Source: Trichobilharzia regenti
Taxonomy: Eukaryota; Platyhelminthes; Trematoda; Strigeidida; Schistosomatidae
NCBI GenBank assembly: GCA_944472135.2
Contig: OX235262.1
Span: forward strand, 82,806,903-82,870,902
Reading direction: 5' to 3'
DNA: 64,000 nucleotides
Of this stretch, positions 23,985-35,363 are shown in pieces. Numbering within the stretch: position 1 is the stretch's first letter; every line of letters begins with the position of its first letter. The notes below the pieces were generated by a model, which searched no databases, had not been told where the DNA came from, and saw nothing but the letters and a program-made list of their open reading frames with translations. The position numbers and the translations under genes are program-made.

Positions 23985-24735
23985 TTGAAAGTGTGTGGGC
24001 GGTGGTTACATCCCGGATACAAACATCATGGAAGTTGGGTTCTTTTGCGAGAGGGGGTACCTGAAATATAAAGAGAATTAGTGTTGCGTGACCGTAGAGC
24101 CCAGGGGATAACTGCTTGAGGCCAGTTGCATACGGCCTCTTTGAATTGGTTTTTTAAGATTTGTTTCCGTATTAGTAACTTACCGCCCGCTACGGACCAC
24201 CGTAGGATAAGTCGGGATGTACAATTTTCGGGGTCGACCTTTTCTAACCTCTCTCAGCTCCACAGTAAAGAGGCAGCCTACCTGGTATGACAGTCATCTG
24301 AGGGAAACACTCTGCTGATGTGACATCCTTTTTCCCCAGAGCTACGACTTTTCCCAAAGACCTGTAGCATAGTGTAGGCATTTTACTCTATACTGGTAAC
24401 TGCTTTTATTTATTTTATTTTATTTTTTTTTATTTTTGATTTACAGCTTGATTCCACACTGTATTTTCGGTACAAGTATGGAATTTTCAGCATGGATATC
24501 GGTAGCCCAAATTTTGCAGGCCGACCATAGATATCAGGTGTGCGCCGGCGTGGGCTCGAACCCCGGACCATGTGCATGGTCGGCGAGAGTCCTAACCACT
24601 GTACCACCGACGCAGCAGCTATCTTAATAACCTTTTTAGCAGGAACAATAATCCCAGTCAGCGTAGCATTTTAGGTCATTGGGATATGCAAGCCTGACCA
24701 CCACTACGTCAAGGTAGCAGCTATTAGTCGGGCGG
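23985..24735. repeat. family C repeat, interrupted by an AT-SINE
   Basis: Same order as the copy at 37020-37590: gtgtgggcggtggttac, taacttaccgcccgctacgg, ctggtaactgctttta, then after the insertion cagctatcttaataacc and gtcaaggtagcagctatt. The class is unknown and the frames are broken. Confidence 0.7.
24405..24616 (-). mobile_element. AT-SINE inside family C
   Basis: From the T-rich reversed tail through gatttacagcttgattccac to the reversed head ending ccaccgacgc. It separates two parts of family C that are contiguous at 37440-37480. Confidence 0.85.
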
Positions 24736-24830
24736 CCCAAGTGGTCTAGTGGATAAGAGTTTGGCACGTGAGACGAATAAGTATTGGGTTCGTGTTTCAA
24801 TGAGAACACCATCACTCAAGAAAGGTTGAA
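24730..24830 (+). mobile_element. tRNA-headed short element fragment
   Basis: ggcccaagtggtctagtgga followed by attgggttcgtgtttc; the same head type as the minus-strand copy at 23655-23785, and partly as 36188-36215. Confidence 0.4.
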
Positions 24831-25362
24831 GTTACATCTGGTTGACGTGTCCGAAATAGGGCGAATTCGTATACTGAAAATTCCCCTGCTAGTCACTATA
24901 ACACCAAATAAGATCATGTTAATCCTCAAACATCGGATAGTCCGTACTAATGACTGGCATGGTAACAGAGGTAGTCAGTTAATCAACGGGAAAAACAAAA
25001 GTGTGACTTGAACGAAGAATACCTTAATTGGACTTGTTAACGGAGTGTTTGTTTTTCTTCAGTTCGATTTCTGTGAAAATATTAGGATTGGTTGATGTTT
25101 CGAGATAAAAAAAAAAAAGAAGTTAGATAACATTTTTTATCGAACCTGCAATTGCTTAACTTACACTGTTCTGCCTATGATAGCTTTGAAAAAGTGTAGA
25201 TACATGCTCAAATCATTTTCATGATATATTCATTGTATTCCACTGCACGTACTGATTGATTTATGGATAGCCGTGGTGAATGAACCATGGTTACAGGTCT
25301 TTAATAATACATAATACGCCTTTGAGTTTTTGATTGGTGATAAATAGATAAATAAATCCCTG

Positions 25363-25451
<89 letters not shown>

Positions 25452-25864
25452 ACTAAAACGCACGAAAGTATAAAGTATACTTAACGGATTAGCCTTTTTT
25501 ATATATCCTAGTAATTATTGTTTGTTAACTTTTTCTAACATCAAAATTGTTTTGCTATAAATTTACCTTTAGCTCGTCCATAATTATTTACATACTCGTT
25601 TTTTTTTATCAAGAGCACTATTAACAATAAATAATTTGATTTTATGTGTAATGTAATCCTGTGTATTATCGTGTGTACTTCTTTGCCTAAATTGTTGTTC
25701 TTTCTTATCTCAATTAAATCGCTGCTCAGTATATATATAAAAAAAGCAAAATTAGCCAACTCACTGTATCGTATGTTTATTTTAGATTATCCAGTATTAG
25801 TGTAAACAATAATTTTCAGTCTCCCTGGGAGTTGTGTTGTTATTTTGTGTAAATTTCTTCACAA
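24831..25864. other. intergenic with a long CT/TA microsatellite
   Basis: CT tract then TA tract at 25361-25449. No gene seen. Confidence 0.45.
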
Positions 25865-26065
25865 ACTGAAATTAGTTAGAGAAAAACCGACACTATTGGA
25901 CAGTAGTATCCCTACTGAGCATCTAATCCAAGACCCTTAGATTGTGTTCCTGGTAGGTAACGATTCAGTCGCTCACTGAGTGGCAGTCCAGTGATTCATG
26001 AATTCTTACTGCTTTTAATTGGCGATAATATCATCCACCACCACTAATCAGTGCCGTCAGTGAAT
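25865..26065 (-). mobile_element. HH-SINE, old
   Basis: Reversed order of tail (gaaattagttagagaaaaac), decayed hammerhead (tattggacagtagt), head and upstream block (ttggcgataatatcatccac). Confidence 0.45.
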
Positions 26066-26094
26066 ATCTGACATGGTGGACCTCATGGATAACA

Positions 26095-26612
26095 GTTTTC
26101 CATGAGGTCAACAGCAGTCAGCATAAAAAATAAGATCCGGATTTTCTACTCCAATGTGAAGTCAGTGCTACTATACGGATCAGAGACTTGGCGCGTCATA
26201 AAGAGTATCTCAAGTAAACTACAGGCCTTCATCAACAGTTGTCTTCGCTCAATACTCAAGATCAGATGGCCAGAAAAGATCAGCAACAGGGATCTCTGGG
26301 AGCAAACCAACTCAGCAGGAACCGATTGTGAAACAGATATCCTGGAAGAAATGAAGATGGATTGGCCATACTCTAAGGAAACCACCAAGTGACATCACTA
26401 GACAGGCTATCGCTCGAGTGGAGCCCGAAAGGGAAACGGCGAGTTGGTGGTCAGTGCGAGGGTGACTTGTAGGAGGTCATATGAAGAGGAGATGAAAGCG
26501 TGTGGGCAGACTTGAAGCGGGTTGAAAAAGTTGGCAGAAAACCAAACGCAATGGAGACTCGCGGCTGAAGCCCTATGTTCCTCTTGGAATTAAAGGATAA
26601 AACAATGATGAT
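26095..26612 (+). mobile_element. RTE 3' fragment
   Basis: The 26102-26392 frame reads KNKIRIFYSNVKSVLLYGSE then TWRVIKSISSKLQAFINS and ILKIRWPEKISNRDLWEQT, the RTE part after the RT. After frameshifts it reaches gaagccctatgttcctcttg at the 3' end. Confidence 0.8.
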
Positions 26613-26720
26613 ATGTGCTTCTCACTGCGGTGAGAGAGTGCTAAACTTGGACCAAACAGCTGACACTGTCCTTTAGTTTTCAGAGATTATCTAACGGATA
26701 TCGGTTTGTGATGAAATCTA
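26613..26720 (+). mobile_element. HH-SINE hammerhead-tail fragment
   Basis: tgctaaacttggaccaaaca, ctgtccttta, tctaacggatatcggtttg: the decayed second half of an HH-SINE. Confidence 0.45.
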
Positions 26721-26984
26721 GAAATTGTAATTAATTAAATCCTTACACACTGAAAGTCTAAATCAGTTCTGTTGTAGTCAGTCACTTAGCTGAAATCTAA
26801 CCACTCATGTTTGTCTACAAACTTCAACGGCTTTTCCCAGTGATCAAAATTAGCTAAAAATGAATCAATCATTTTTCACGAATGGTAGAGCTGAACAATT
26901 AAAGCTCCGTAGTATGCCGTTTCATATATGTTGATTTATATTATCCTCTATATCTCACTAACATGGACAACATTGTCATTATTA

Positions 26985-27420
26985 TTACTGTTCCCTTGGG
27001 TTTCGAGTGGAACATAGGGGTTCAACAGCACATCTCATATTCTATCCTCCTATTCTCTGTAGTTCTTTTTATCTGGCCCCACGGTCACCCATAGTCTGTC
27101 GTCTCTTCTCACGATCTCCTCCATGTCGCCTTCGGACACCCAACTTGTCTTTTCCTATTCGGGTTCTACTCGGCAGTCTCCTCAGAGTGTGCATAGTCCA
27201 TCTGCATTTTCTTCGTTATATTTGTTAAGCAATAGGTTCTTGGTTGATCTGTTGCCATAGTTTCTTGTCGCTAATGTTCTCTAGCCATTTGATCTTCAAT
27301 ATGGAGCCAGAGAAGGCAGCAGTTGGTATTTAGCCTGTTAGAAATGCTTTTCAAGGTGCGTTGGCAAAGTTTTAGCTCATGTAGAAGAAGTGATTGACTT
27401 AACATTGATGTTAAAAATTC
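26985..27420 (-). mobile_element. RTE 3' fragment just upstream of the bHLH-Zip exon
   Basis: Begins with the reversed tail (attattactgttcccttggg, gagtggaacataggg) and continues through decayed C-terminal codons. It ends about 130 bp before the exon at 27549. Confidence 0.65.
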
Positions 27421-27548
27421 GAATTTTGTAACATGAACAGTAACGGTGGTGTATTTATCATAATATTTTTCTGGTACCATACTCTATTTTGGTGTTTTGT
27501 GTTATTTAAGGTTCTAAACTGTCATTTATTCATTTCATTTGTGTACAG

Positions 27549-28191
27549 TTTGACTATGGACAACGTCTACCTTCATTAGAAGGCAGTTCAAGTGCTCCAA
27601 TAAGTAAAGGTACACCGAATTTGGCGTCACACTCAGTTTTTGCATGGCAGCCGTTTGGAAGCACATCAGTTCACAATCAGTCTCAAGCTTCATCCTTTCA
27701 TGGTCAACCTGGACACTTAATCCCTTTAATCCCAGGATCAACTACGGCTTACAGTGGAATGGTCAGTTCCTCTCCTATTAGTTCACTGCCGACAACAACT
27801 GATTTAATTGACTGTCATCAGAAGAATAATTCACACTATGCATATTCTGCTAATTATTCTAATTCCTCTGCATCAAATAAACCTCGTTCTATTGTTTTAA
27901 GTCCTGCTACCCAATCTGGATGTTGTCCTTCTGAAGTACAAAATCTACGCTTAGGAATGCTCTTACCTAATTCTCATTCCCCAACAACCGCTCCAGTACC
28001 AATTTATGCACCTCCGCTAACATCTACCAGCACATCTAGTTCAGCACCTCATCAGGCCTTTTGTTCTCCGAATAGCTCTTCAAATTCTAATTTATTCAAC
28101 AGTCCTCCAGCCATGGCTAACCATCCTGTACAAGATCCTGCTAAAGTTGTCAGTCAAAAACAACGTTCAAAAAAAGAAAGCCATAATAGAA
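27549..28191 (+). CDS. MITF: MITF/TFE-like bHLH-Zip factor, exon with Ser-rich N-terminal part
   Basis: This internal exon opens after a pyrimidine-rich tract ending in acag (27545-27548) and ends with A at 28191 before the donor gtgagt. It is open throughout and codes for 214 residues plus the first base of the next codon. The protein is low-complexity, rich in Ser, Pro, Thr and Asn, as in many activation regions. It ends KKESHNR, the start of a bHLH basic region. Joining the last A to TT at 34638 makes Ile, continuing into IERKRR. The exon starts in phase 0, so at least one upstream exon with the start codon is missing; I could not find it in the 27 kb upstream. An old RTE fragment ends about 130 bp before the acceptor. 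The Ser-rich part alone would not identify the family; the call rests on the next two exons. Confidence 0.8.
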
Positions 28192-28576
28192 GTGAGTTGA
28201 TTAATCTTTTAAAGATTTCTTGTGTAATATAATAAATAATAAGCGTAATTTTCAGCTTATGTGATAGCTTTGTTGTTGTCACCTATGTCTAAATTGAGTT
28301 TGTTTTTTAAATAACATGGTAGAATGAAAGATTGAAGAAAAATAATAAATAATAAGAGAGAACTAGGTATATATAAATGGTGGGTAAAACTAAAAAGATA
28401 AGCTACTTTGTTGTTCAGTTACATGTCGTACACAAATGTATATATATATAAAACCGAACATCTTGTTTTTATTCAAAGCTTTTAAATAACTTCTATTTGC
28501 TTTATTTTAATTTTCGTCTCCGCTCTGGCGATTCAGAAAGTTAACACCATATATGATCCGTTCAAGTAGAATAGTA
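28192..28576. other. first part of the 6.4-kb intron
   Basis: AT-rich intron DNA after the donor at 28192; no repeat recognised. Confidence 0.6.
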
Positions 28577-28812
28577 GTGCATCGGTGGCATAGCGGTTAG
28601 GACGCTTGCCGACCATGCACATGGTCCTGGGTTCGATCCCCGGCCACTGGACGCATTCCTTTACCTCGCTAAGCCAAAAATAATGCTGGTAAAGAGGAAA
28701 GGTTGGGCATGAGGTGGCTAGCAACCCGATCCTGTAAAAATAAACACTGCTACATCAACTTCAAGCCACTAGCTTGAGGCCCTATGTTCCACTGGGCAAC
28801 GTGAAGGAATTT
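28577..28812 (+). mobile_element. RT-SINE in the intron
   Basis: Head tgcatcggtggcatagcggt, B box gggttcgatccccgg, middle block, 3' end gaggccctatgttccactgg. The flanks aagtagaatagt and aagtagagtagt form an imperfect target duplication. Confidence 0.85.
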
Positions 28813-29269
28813 TAAAAAATGTATAAAAAAAAGTAGAGTAGTCAAGATTGTCGATTGCAATTACTATTTGATTTTTAAAGGACGATTTCTTTGTATTTCT
28901 TTCGCATCAAATTTTCCATTGCATTTGCAAGTTTGAAGTACTAAGAACACTCAGTCTGCATTATCACTAATTCAGAATACCGGAAGTAGTATATATACAT
29001 ATATAGTCAAGACCTTGCGGTTCATATTGAAAACAAATGAAGCGAAAGATTATAGGGTAGTTGAAGTGATAAAGCTACAGGGGGTCGAAGTTGACCTATA
29101 GCTGAGGGCCTGATACTGTTGATAAACCAATTCAAAAAGTGAAGCCTGTTGTATTAAAGCTGATTTCTTGAAATGCATATATATGTACGACTAAAGTTTA
29201 CACATGCACATTTTTTTAATGGGAAATAACCATTAATGCCATTGCACTTACTTAATATAACAGACAATA
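28813..29269. other. intron DNA, nothing recognised
   Basis: AT-rich, with atatata near 28990-29005. Confidence 0.4.
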
Positions 29270-29820
29270 TTTAGGTTAGGCGTAGTGTTAGGTAAAGGCA
29301 GTTAGCAGATCGATGAGGTTGTGAAACTAGCTACATTGATTGACATAGCTAGGACAGGTGCTGTGAATGCCAAGCTACCGTGTTCTTTGACGAGCACTGA
29401 TTAGCTGACATAGGGTCAGGTTGGAAAAGAGCTAGCGGCGGTCAAACCAAAACATGACACCAGCCAATGAAATCCACAACAGTTAGTGTAAGCCAAGTAG
29501 GATGGTGTAGACTTCCTGGTTGGGGTTCTCCAGACGGTAAAAACCAATGTAGGCTGGAGAGAATCGGTGATATGGCTCAAAATCGTTCTTAGCGGCCGGC
29601 GCAGATGCATCCACTCCTTGTGACTTGTCATTTCCAATGAAAATATATTGTTCTTCGTTATTTCTTTTGTCTCATATCCCTGTCTAATGTCTCTATTTTT
29701 CATTTCTTTTTACTTTTTTCTTCTCTGGCTTTGTGTGCTACATGGAGGGAGTGTGGCGACTTGAACAGCTGCATATAGGTGGAAAGTTCTATGTCGAAAA
29801 CAAACAGACAGATATGTAGA
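29270..29820 (+). mobile_element. GDMAQNR-family LINE, 3' part
   Basis: ggtaaaggcagttagcagat ... cgacgagc-like Pro/Arg block, ggcggtcaaaccaaaaca, cggtgatatggctcaaaatc (GDMAQN), then the 3' region to gttctatgtcgaaaacaaac and agacag. Confidence 0.75.
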
Positions 29821-29824
29821 CTGT

Positions 29825-29908
29825 CTGCTTTAGGGTCCTCGAGATGCTAAGATCCAATGTTTGCAGACTGTCAGTGATGATATAGTTCAAAGTCGTGCTT
29901 AATGGAGT
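29825..29908 (+). mobile_element. small GDMAQNR-family fragment
   Basis: tagggtcctcgagatgctaa ... cagtgatgatatagttcaaa: a diverged second copy of the block around the GDMAQN codons. Confidence 0.5.
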
Positions 29909-30148
29909 CTGTCTGTCTGTCTGTCTGTCTGGATTCAACATAGAACTTGTCACCGAAGTGCAGCAGTTCGAGTTGTCACGTTCCAAATAGCACACAAAGG
30001 TAGACAAGAAGATAAGTGAAGAGAGAGAATCAATAGAGTTTGACAAGTATACGAGTGAAACAGAATGAGTAATGGTAGAAAGGAATATGAAAGATTACAG
30101 AGACTGAATACATCTGCGCCATTGACAACGATTTTGAGCCATGTCACC
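29909..30148 (-). mobile_element. GDMAQNR-family 3' end, left arm of a palindrome
   Basis: The (GTCT)n end at 29909-29932 is followed, reading leftward to the LINE body, by ggattcaacatagaacttg and the region up to the codons for GDMAQNR at about 30130-30148. It is the inverted partner of 30166-30332. Confidence 0.75.
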
Positions 30149-30332
30149 AATGGTGGGAGACAATAGGTGACATGGCTCAAAATCGTTGTCAATGGCGCAG
30201 ATGTATTCAGTCTCTGTAATCTTTCATATTCCTTTCTACCATTACTCATTCTGTTTCACTCGTATACTTGTCAAACTCTATTGATTCTCTCTCTTCACTC
30301 ATCTTCTTGTCTACCTTTGTGTGCTATTTGGA
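29982..30332. repeat. long inverted repeat, 167-bp arms, 17-bp spacer
   Basis: Arms 29982-30148 and 30166-30332 are reverse complements with only about one mismatch that I could find; the spacer is 30149-30165. Both arms are the GDMAQNR-family 3' region. It lies in the 6.4-kb intron. Confidence 0.9.
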
Positions 30333-30595
30333 GTCGATCCATTCAGTCTTTATGATCTTTTGAATCTATTAAACCCTCATACTTTTCTGTTTTACTACTT
30401 CTTTTTCTGCCGCATATTTCTCCTCGTTAGTGTATTCCTTTTGAATCTCCTTTTTTTGATTACACGTTTCTGTACAACATGGAGTGTGTGTGACTGGCTA
30501 CTTGATGAACTGTGCTGCATTTCTGTGGATGTTGCTACTAAGTTAGTCAGGCAGGCAGTCAGTCAGTCATTCACCTTCAGTGTGATTTCAATTTA
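30166..30595 (+). mobile_element. GDMAQNR-family 3' ends, right arm and a further copy
   Basis: 30166-30332 mirrors the left arm. From about 30334 a diverged 3' end follows (tgtacaacatggagtgtgtg, actgtgctgcatttctgtg) and ends in a caggcagtcagtcagtca tract. Confidence 0.65.
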
Positions 30596-30599
30596 TTTT

Positions 30600-31889
30600 T
30601 GTTTTAGTTAGAAATATTTAAGTGGCACTTTGTTACTTTTACTGTTGACAGTAACCATTTCTTTGTCTAAAAATTATTAATAATAATAAAGCGGACTCTT
30701 TTCACAATTGATGCCTCTTCTTCAACATTCTTAGAATGCGAAACAAATAATAAAATAAAATAAATTTTCTCATAATATTTCAAAATGTTTGTAAAGTTAG
30801 TTAGCTAAAAGTTCTCCTTTTTTAAATAGAAGTTAGTAGGGCTCTCTATATTATAGTTGTCTACTATAAACAACAATAATTGTGTCGGTCACTTAATTTA
30901 TTCTTCTTATTTTATATTTTTTGGCGTTACTCTCTCCATTAGAGCCATCAAGTTGAACAATTTTTTCTTAATTTTGATTTGTTTTGATAATGATCGTGTT
31001 AGTTGTTGTGTTTTTGCTTACTGTTTTGGAGAATAATGTAGCCTTTAAAACATTACCACCATCACCACCACCAACTCTTCTCTTGCAGTTTAGTTATATT
31101 AAGCAAAATAACACAGAGAAAGAAAGAAAGAAAGAAAAACAAACAAAGAAACTAGCAAGACCCAACAAAAAGCAGATAATCTAATCACTGTCCTTTAGTA
31201 TTATTATTATTGTTATTATTATTACTATTATTACGCCGTCAAACATTTACTAGAAAACAACACATTGTTATGCTTATGTCATCCGGCAACTGTCAAATGA
31301 ATGGAGAAAAACAAAACAATGACTAGTAATAGTAGTAGTGGTACAATATCTTTGCCAACTTGAAATTTTGAATAGTGTTGCCTTGTGTGTGTGTAGTTTG
31401 GTGTGGGGGGGGCACACTTCAGTGGTGCGCGTCTGTTGATTTCTTCTTTTTCTTCATCTTCTCTTGATTAGGTATTCTATTCTACCCCCTGTATATGTAC
31501 TTGTGGTATCCATCAGCACAGAAATAAATCACTTCACACACACATGCTGTCCCCCCCCCAACTTAATACAAGCATTCACACTTAAGCTTATCACTCACTT
31601 AATGAAATAGATGAGATGATATGAAGACAATGAGTTTGATTGAGTGTATATACATAGAGAGTGACAAAGTAGCCCATGTTTTGATAGTTTTTCTATGTGA
31701 AAGAACTTTTAAATCCAGTAGTGCGTGTTGTGTGTGTAACTAGACCAATTGTGAATAACTAAGAGGCACATACAATTTATAGAAGTACTTATTTTTGTGT
31801 TTTTTGTTTTTGTTTAGAGTTTCAAAATCCATTGAAGTATTCACCATCTATCTTTTTCTTTTCAAAAAAAATAAAAAATTATTTCCTTT
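30600..31889. other. repeat-poor intron stretch with simple sequence
   Basis: ATT-type repeats near 31198-31236, AAAG near 31117-31138, G and C runs near 31405 and 31551. No mobile element or exon can be supported. Confidence 0.45.
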
Positions 31890-32052
31890 CTATAGTTTGG
31901 TTTCTAAGGATTAGTTATGTTCTACGAGTTAATCACGGATTGATATCAGAGAGCCATTGAAAACCAGGGAGTACTGGACAGCTGTTGTTTCATCCTAGCT
32001 GTTAAGGAATCATCGTAAAACATAACTAATCCTTACAAACCAAACTATAGAA
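31890..32052 (-). mobile_element. HH-SINE tail and hammerhead part
   Basis: Reversed tail (gttaatcacggattgatatc), then gtactggacagctgttgttt and catcctagctg. It breaks off before the head, and a plus-strand copy follows. Confidence 0.65.
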
Positions 32053-32054
32053 AG

Positions 32055-32425
32055 TTAATCTGATGTTCGCTAGAGACTTGCTTCAGGTTGGAGTTTCCTG
32101 AGTTCTAGTGAGAAGTCGTGACCAGTGAGGTCCAAATAGATGTCACGTGTGTGGATGGATGTCCCACCAACGACAATGGTTGGGGTCTCGCTAAATCACT
32201 AATTGGTAGAATTTAGAATTCATGAGCCATTGAATCGGGTCCCAGTGGCTGAATGGTATACGAGCTTGCTGGCCTTGTAACCGGAAGGTCCTTGGTTCGA
32301 ATCCTGGAGGTGGTTGCGTACTTCCGATGATTCCCAAACTAGGATGAAACAGCCACTGTCCAGTACTCCTTGGTTTTCAATGTTTCTCTAACTGATATCA
32401 ATCCGTGATCAACTCGTAAAATTAT
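32055..32425 (+). mobile_element. HH-SINE, full length
   Basis: gatgttcgctagagacttgc, upstream block, head with B box ggttcgaatcctgg, hammerhead remnant (cgatgattcccaaactagg, then atgaaacagccactgtc), tail tcaatccgtgatcaactcgt. Confidence 0.85.
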
Positions 32426-32519
32426 TTCCAATTTCTTTCCCAATGGTTTTTACGTGTAGTCCAAATGAACTAAATATCCTAGATGTTTACCATTCACCTT
32501 CGACCTGATGTGTATTTTG

Positions 32520-32965
32520 TTTATTTATTTAAACGCAGAAAAAAACTTGGTACAATATGACACCAAGAAAGATATGCCACACTAAATTTCATTTGTTGTG
32601 TGAGGGCTGAGATTACTGGCTGGGCGCCCAGACCGAAGCAGGTGGTTTTGTTAAGGGACCAATTCCCCCCCCCCCGAGCCTTTGACTTGGAGTCTAATCC
32701 GCAAGGCAGCGGAGCAGCGTCAGGAGCTGCATTCCTATGGTTGCCGGTGATCCATATGGATTCATACGCCATTTGATCCGATTGGATTCTGGAGCCCATG
32801 TACCCCATGGTAACTGCTTTTAGTCTTTTAGTAAACGCTTTCCAAACAACCTTCCTGACATGATAGGACCTGCAGGGACATGGCTCCCAGCCAGTTTAGC
32901 TTGTTGGGTCACTGCGGTACTCAAGCCCGACCACCACGACAAGGTAGCAGTTGTCGGCCGGGATG
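32520..32965. repeat. family C repeat, different 5' part
   Basis: The part 32807-32965 matches the ends of family C at 23985 and 37020 (ggtaactgcttttagt, caaggtagcagttgtcgg). The part 32520-32806 is unlike them and has an open minus frame without known motifs. It may be a second member or a fusion. Confidence 0.55.
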
Positions 32966-33717
32966 TGTGGTGTGTACACGTTATGTGAGATGTAACAAAC
33001 TTTAAATCATCACTGCAGAGTATTTCAAGTCAACTTTAATGGTTTTGAAGTCAGTAGCCAGCCATCCATTGGAGATTTCAGCAATGTAGGCATATTTAAG
33101 CAGTCTAACAGCCTCTGGAGAACTCTATAGTAGTGCTATTCATAAGCTGTTTGACCATTATCTTGTCAAACTTGACTCCTCCAGAATTCATACTCACTGA
33201 ATAATTTTTTTCTTTCATTCTAGGAAGGCAAGTGCATTGAATCACATCTGTACTATTGATTCCACATTGATCAGACAGTGGATCTAACTACTTATGTAGG
33301 CATGTGAGCATAGTTACAATACACATCTTCAATATTAAGCATGATAAATTAGTGTAGACATTGTATTCACATGGGAAACAGATACTGTTTTCTGTATTTT
33401 TATTTTTGTCAAAGCTCAGGTGAATGTTTTTAGAGTTTTTGTGTTCTCTGATTCGGATACGGTATGATCGTCACTGTGGTTCAACATTTTCACTGCTAAC
33501 TTCTATATGAAGTTGCACCTTATTTCTCACTTGTAGATTAATGGAAAATTTTGAATGTAAACAAACAGCCTGTTGCTCGGCTTGTCAAGTGAAGGTGTGA
33601 TCTCACTGGTACTTTCATTTTTAAGTTTGTTCAATTGTATTTGAACCGATTAGACTGTCGCAGTCATTCAATTTTTTTGAAACCTAGAAGACTCCGTTTA
33701 TATAGATAATATATTAT
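32966..33717. other. intron DNA, nothing recognised
   Basis: No repeat or exon can be supported. Confidence 0.4.
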
Positions 33718-34000
33718 CAATTATTATTCCCTATGGTTCCGAGTGGAACACGCGGCTTCAACAGCCCATCTTCATTTTGGTCCTGTTCTCTGCATTCCTC
33801 TTCATCTGGCCTCATGTTTCCCCGTAAGCTTTCATCTCCTTCCCACACGATCTCTTGCATATCACCGTCGGATGGCTAACTCGCTATTTCCCCTGTCGAG
33901 GACCTGGCGTGTGAAGTTAGGAGGCGATTGCCTCCTCAACAGGTGTCCGATCCATCGCTATTTCGCTTCAGCATATTTGTTGACAGTAGTTTTCTGGGTT
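33718..34000 (-). mobile_element. RTE 3' fragment in the intron
   Basis: Begins attattccctatggttccga, gagtggaacacgcgg (reversed RTE end) and continues with decayed C-terminal codons to ttcgcttcagcatatttgtt. Confidence 0.65.
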
Positions 34001-34277
34001 TTCAAGGTTTATTTCACTTTTTGTCTATCATACAACTCTTCTAATCATAACCTGCTTTGACCAACAGGGCTTTTTTATACATCATACATGACTTATCGAG
34101 ACCTGTTTATCGTCCCCTACTCAGCTCTTCTTCTCTTCCAGCTCAATTTTGGATTTCAGACTCTGCAGATAAATCATGTAAAAGGCGCAGTATTGTCACC
34201 GTGACTAAATGCAAATGACATGTTTCTAGGCTCCTCATATACATTTAAATAAGTGTCTCCAAGTACCGGTTCACTCA

Positions 34278-34341
34278 TTATCCATGTGTATTTTGAATAG
34301 CTTAGCAACATGTCGTTTACTGTCAGTCAAGATTTTCAAGT
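34278..34341. repeat. small dispersed repeat, copy 1
   Basis: gcttagcaacatgtcgttta followed by ctgtcagtcaa recurs at about 37667-37735. Nature unknown. Confidence 0.6.
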
Positions 34342-34485
34342 TTAATCAGGAACTGACTTTAGTTAGAGAAAACCATTGAAAACCAAGGACAGATCTTGAA
34401 GATTCCCAAGCTAGGAAGAAACAGCTATCCAGTACTTCAATGGTTTTTAGTGGTTTTCTAACTGATGTAAGTTCGTCATCAAGCT
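34342..34485. mobile_element. inverted HH-SINE tails with hammerhead remnant
   Basis: A minus-oriented tail (gaactgactttagttagaga) meets a plus-oriented hammerhead remnant (ttgaagattcccaagctagg, gaaacagctatccagtac) and tail (ctaactgatgtaagttcgtc). Confidence 0.6.
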
Positions 34486-34637
34486 TAACGGTAGAGAATA
34501 ATCATGGTGTGGTTTTTCTAGTTAATACTTCCAAAATATTTTTACACAATAAATAGTTACATAAAAAATCGAAGTTGTTTTATCTCATACTTTCTTCTTT
34601 TTTTTCTTTTATGCCTTGTATTTTTTTCATTAATTAG

Positions 34638-34719
34638 TTGAGCGAAAACGACGGGATTATATTAATTCACAAATCGTCTATCTCAGTAGTCTACTTCCAC
34701 CAGAACTGTATCGGGATGT
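34638..34719 (+). CDS. MITF: MITF/TFE-like bHLH-Zip factor, basic region and helix 1 exon (82 bp)
   Basis: This short exon lies between ttaattag (ending 34637) and the strong donor gtaagt at 34720. With the flanking bases it reads IERKRRDYINSQIVYLSSLL, then PPELYRD and V. With the previous exon the basic region is HNRIERKRR. It keeps the His, Glu and Arg of class B bHLH proteins that read CACGTG-type E-boxes in the nucleus as dimers. Helix 1 follows (INSQIVYLSSLLP). It enters in phase 1 and leaves in phase 2, matching both neighbours exactly, which strongly supports it despite its small size. Its introns are 6,446 bp upstream and 1,895 bp downstream. USF also has a similar helix 1, but the next exon favours MITF/TFE. 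Confidence 0.9.
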
Positions 34720-35108
34720 GTAAGTTTGATATGTCAGTGTATGTCTTATACAGCCCATTTGCAGTCAGATACAGTTTCCCTTTATATTATGAAATCTGCT
34801 CATTTGTTTTACTTATTTTATCAAAGTGGATCGAGATGTGAAGTTGAATTCATGCAAATGTAGAATTTGAACCTTATGGGGGGAATATAATAACATATTA
34901 GATAAGTTTGTTTGACATAATGCACTACGATACATTATTTGATAACTGGATGAGCGATTATCACCACAGTGCCGATCTTTTTGTTCAACCCCTCATTCTT
35001 GCGAATAACTGATTGCAAATGACGAGCCTTTTTGCTGTCACCACTACACTAGCCAACTCGAGCACTTCAGCCTCGAGATATTCATTTAATAGCTGCCAAG
35101 TAGACTGG

Positions 35109-35352
35109 TGGTGGTGGCACAGCAGCGGTAGAATGCTCGCCAACCATGCAGGTGGTCCAGGGTTCGATCTCTCGCCACAGAAACACTCCTTTACCTCGCT
35201 AAGCCAGTAATAGGACTGGCAAAAAGGTAAGGTTAGATATGAAGCTAGCAATCCCATCCCGCAAATAAAATAAACACCAATGATATAGAAACTTCAAGCC
35301 TCTAGCTTGAAGCCCTATGTTCCACACTGGGAACGTAAAGGAATAATAAAAG
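35109..35352 (+). mobile_element. RT-SINE with an 11-bp target duplication
   Basis: aagtagactgg lies at 35098-35108 and again at 35353-35363. Between them are the head, the middle block (ctcgctaagccagtaatagg), the 3' end gaagccctatgttccacact and an aataataaaa tail. It sits in the 1.9-kb intron. Confidence 0.9.
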
Positions 35353-35363
35353 AAGTAGACTGG

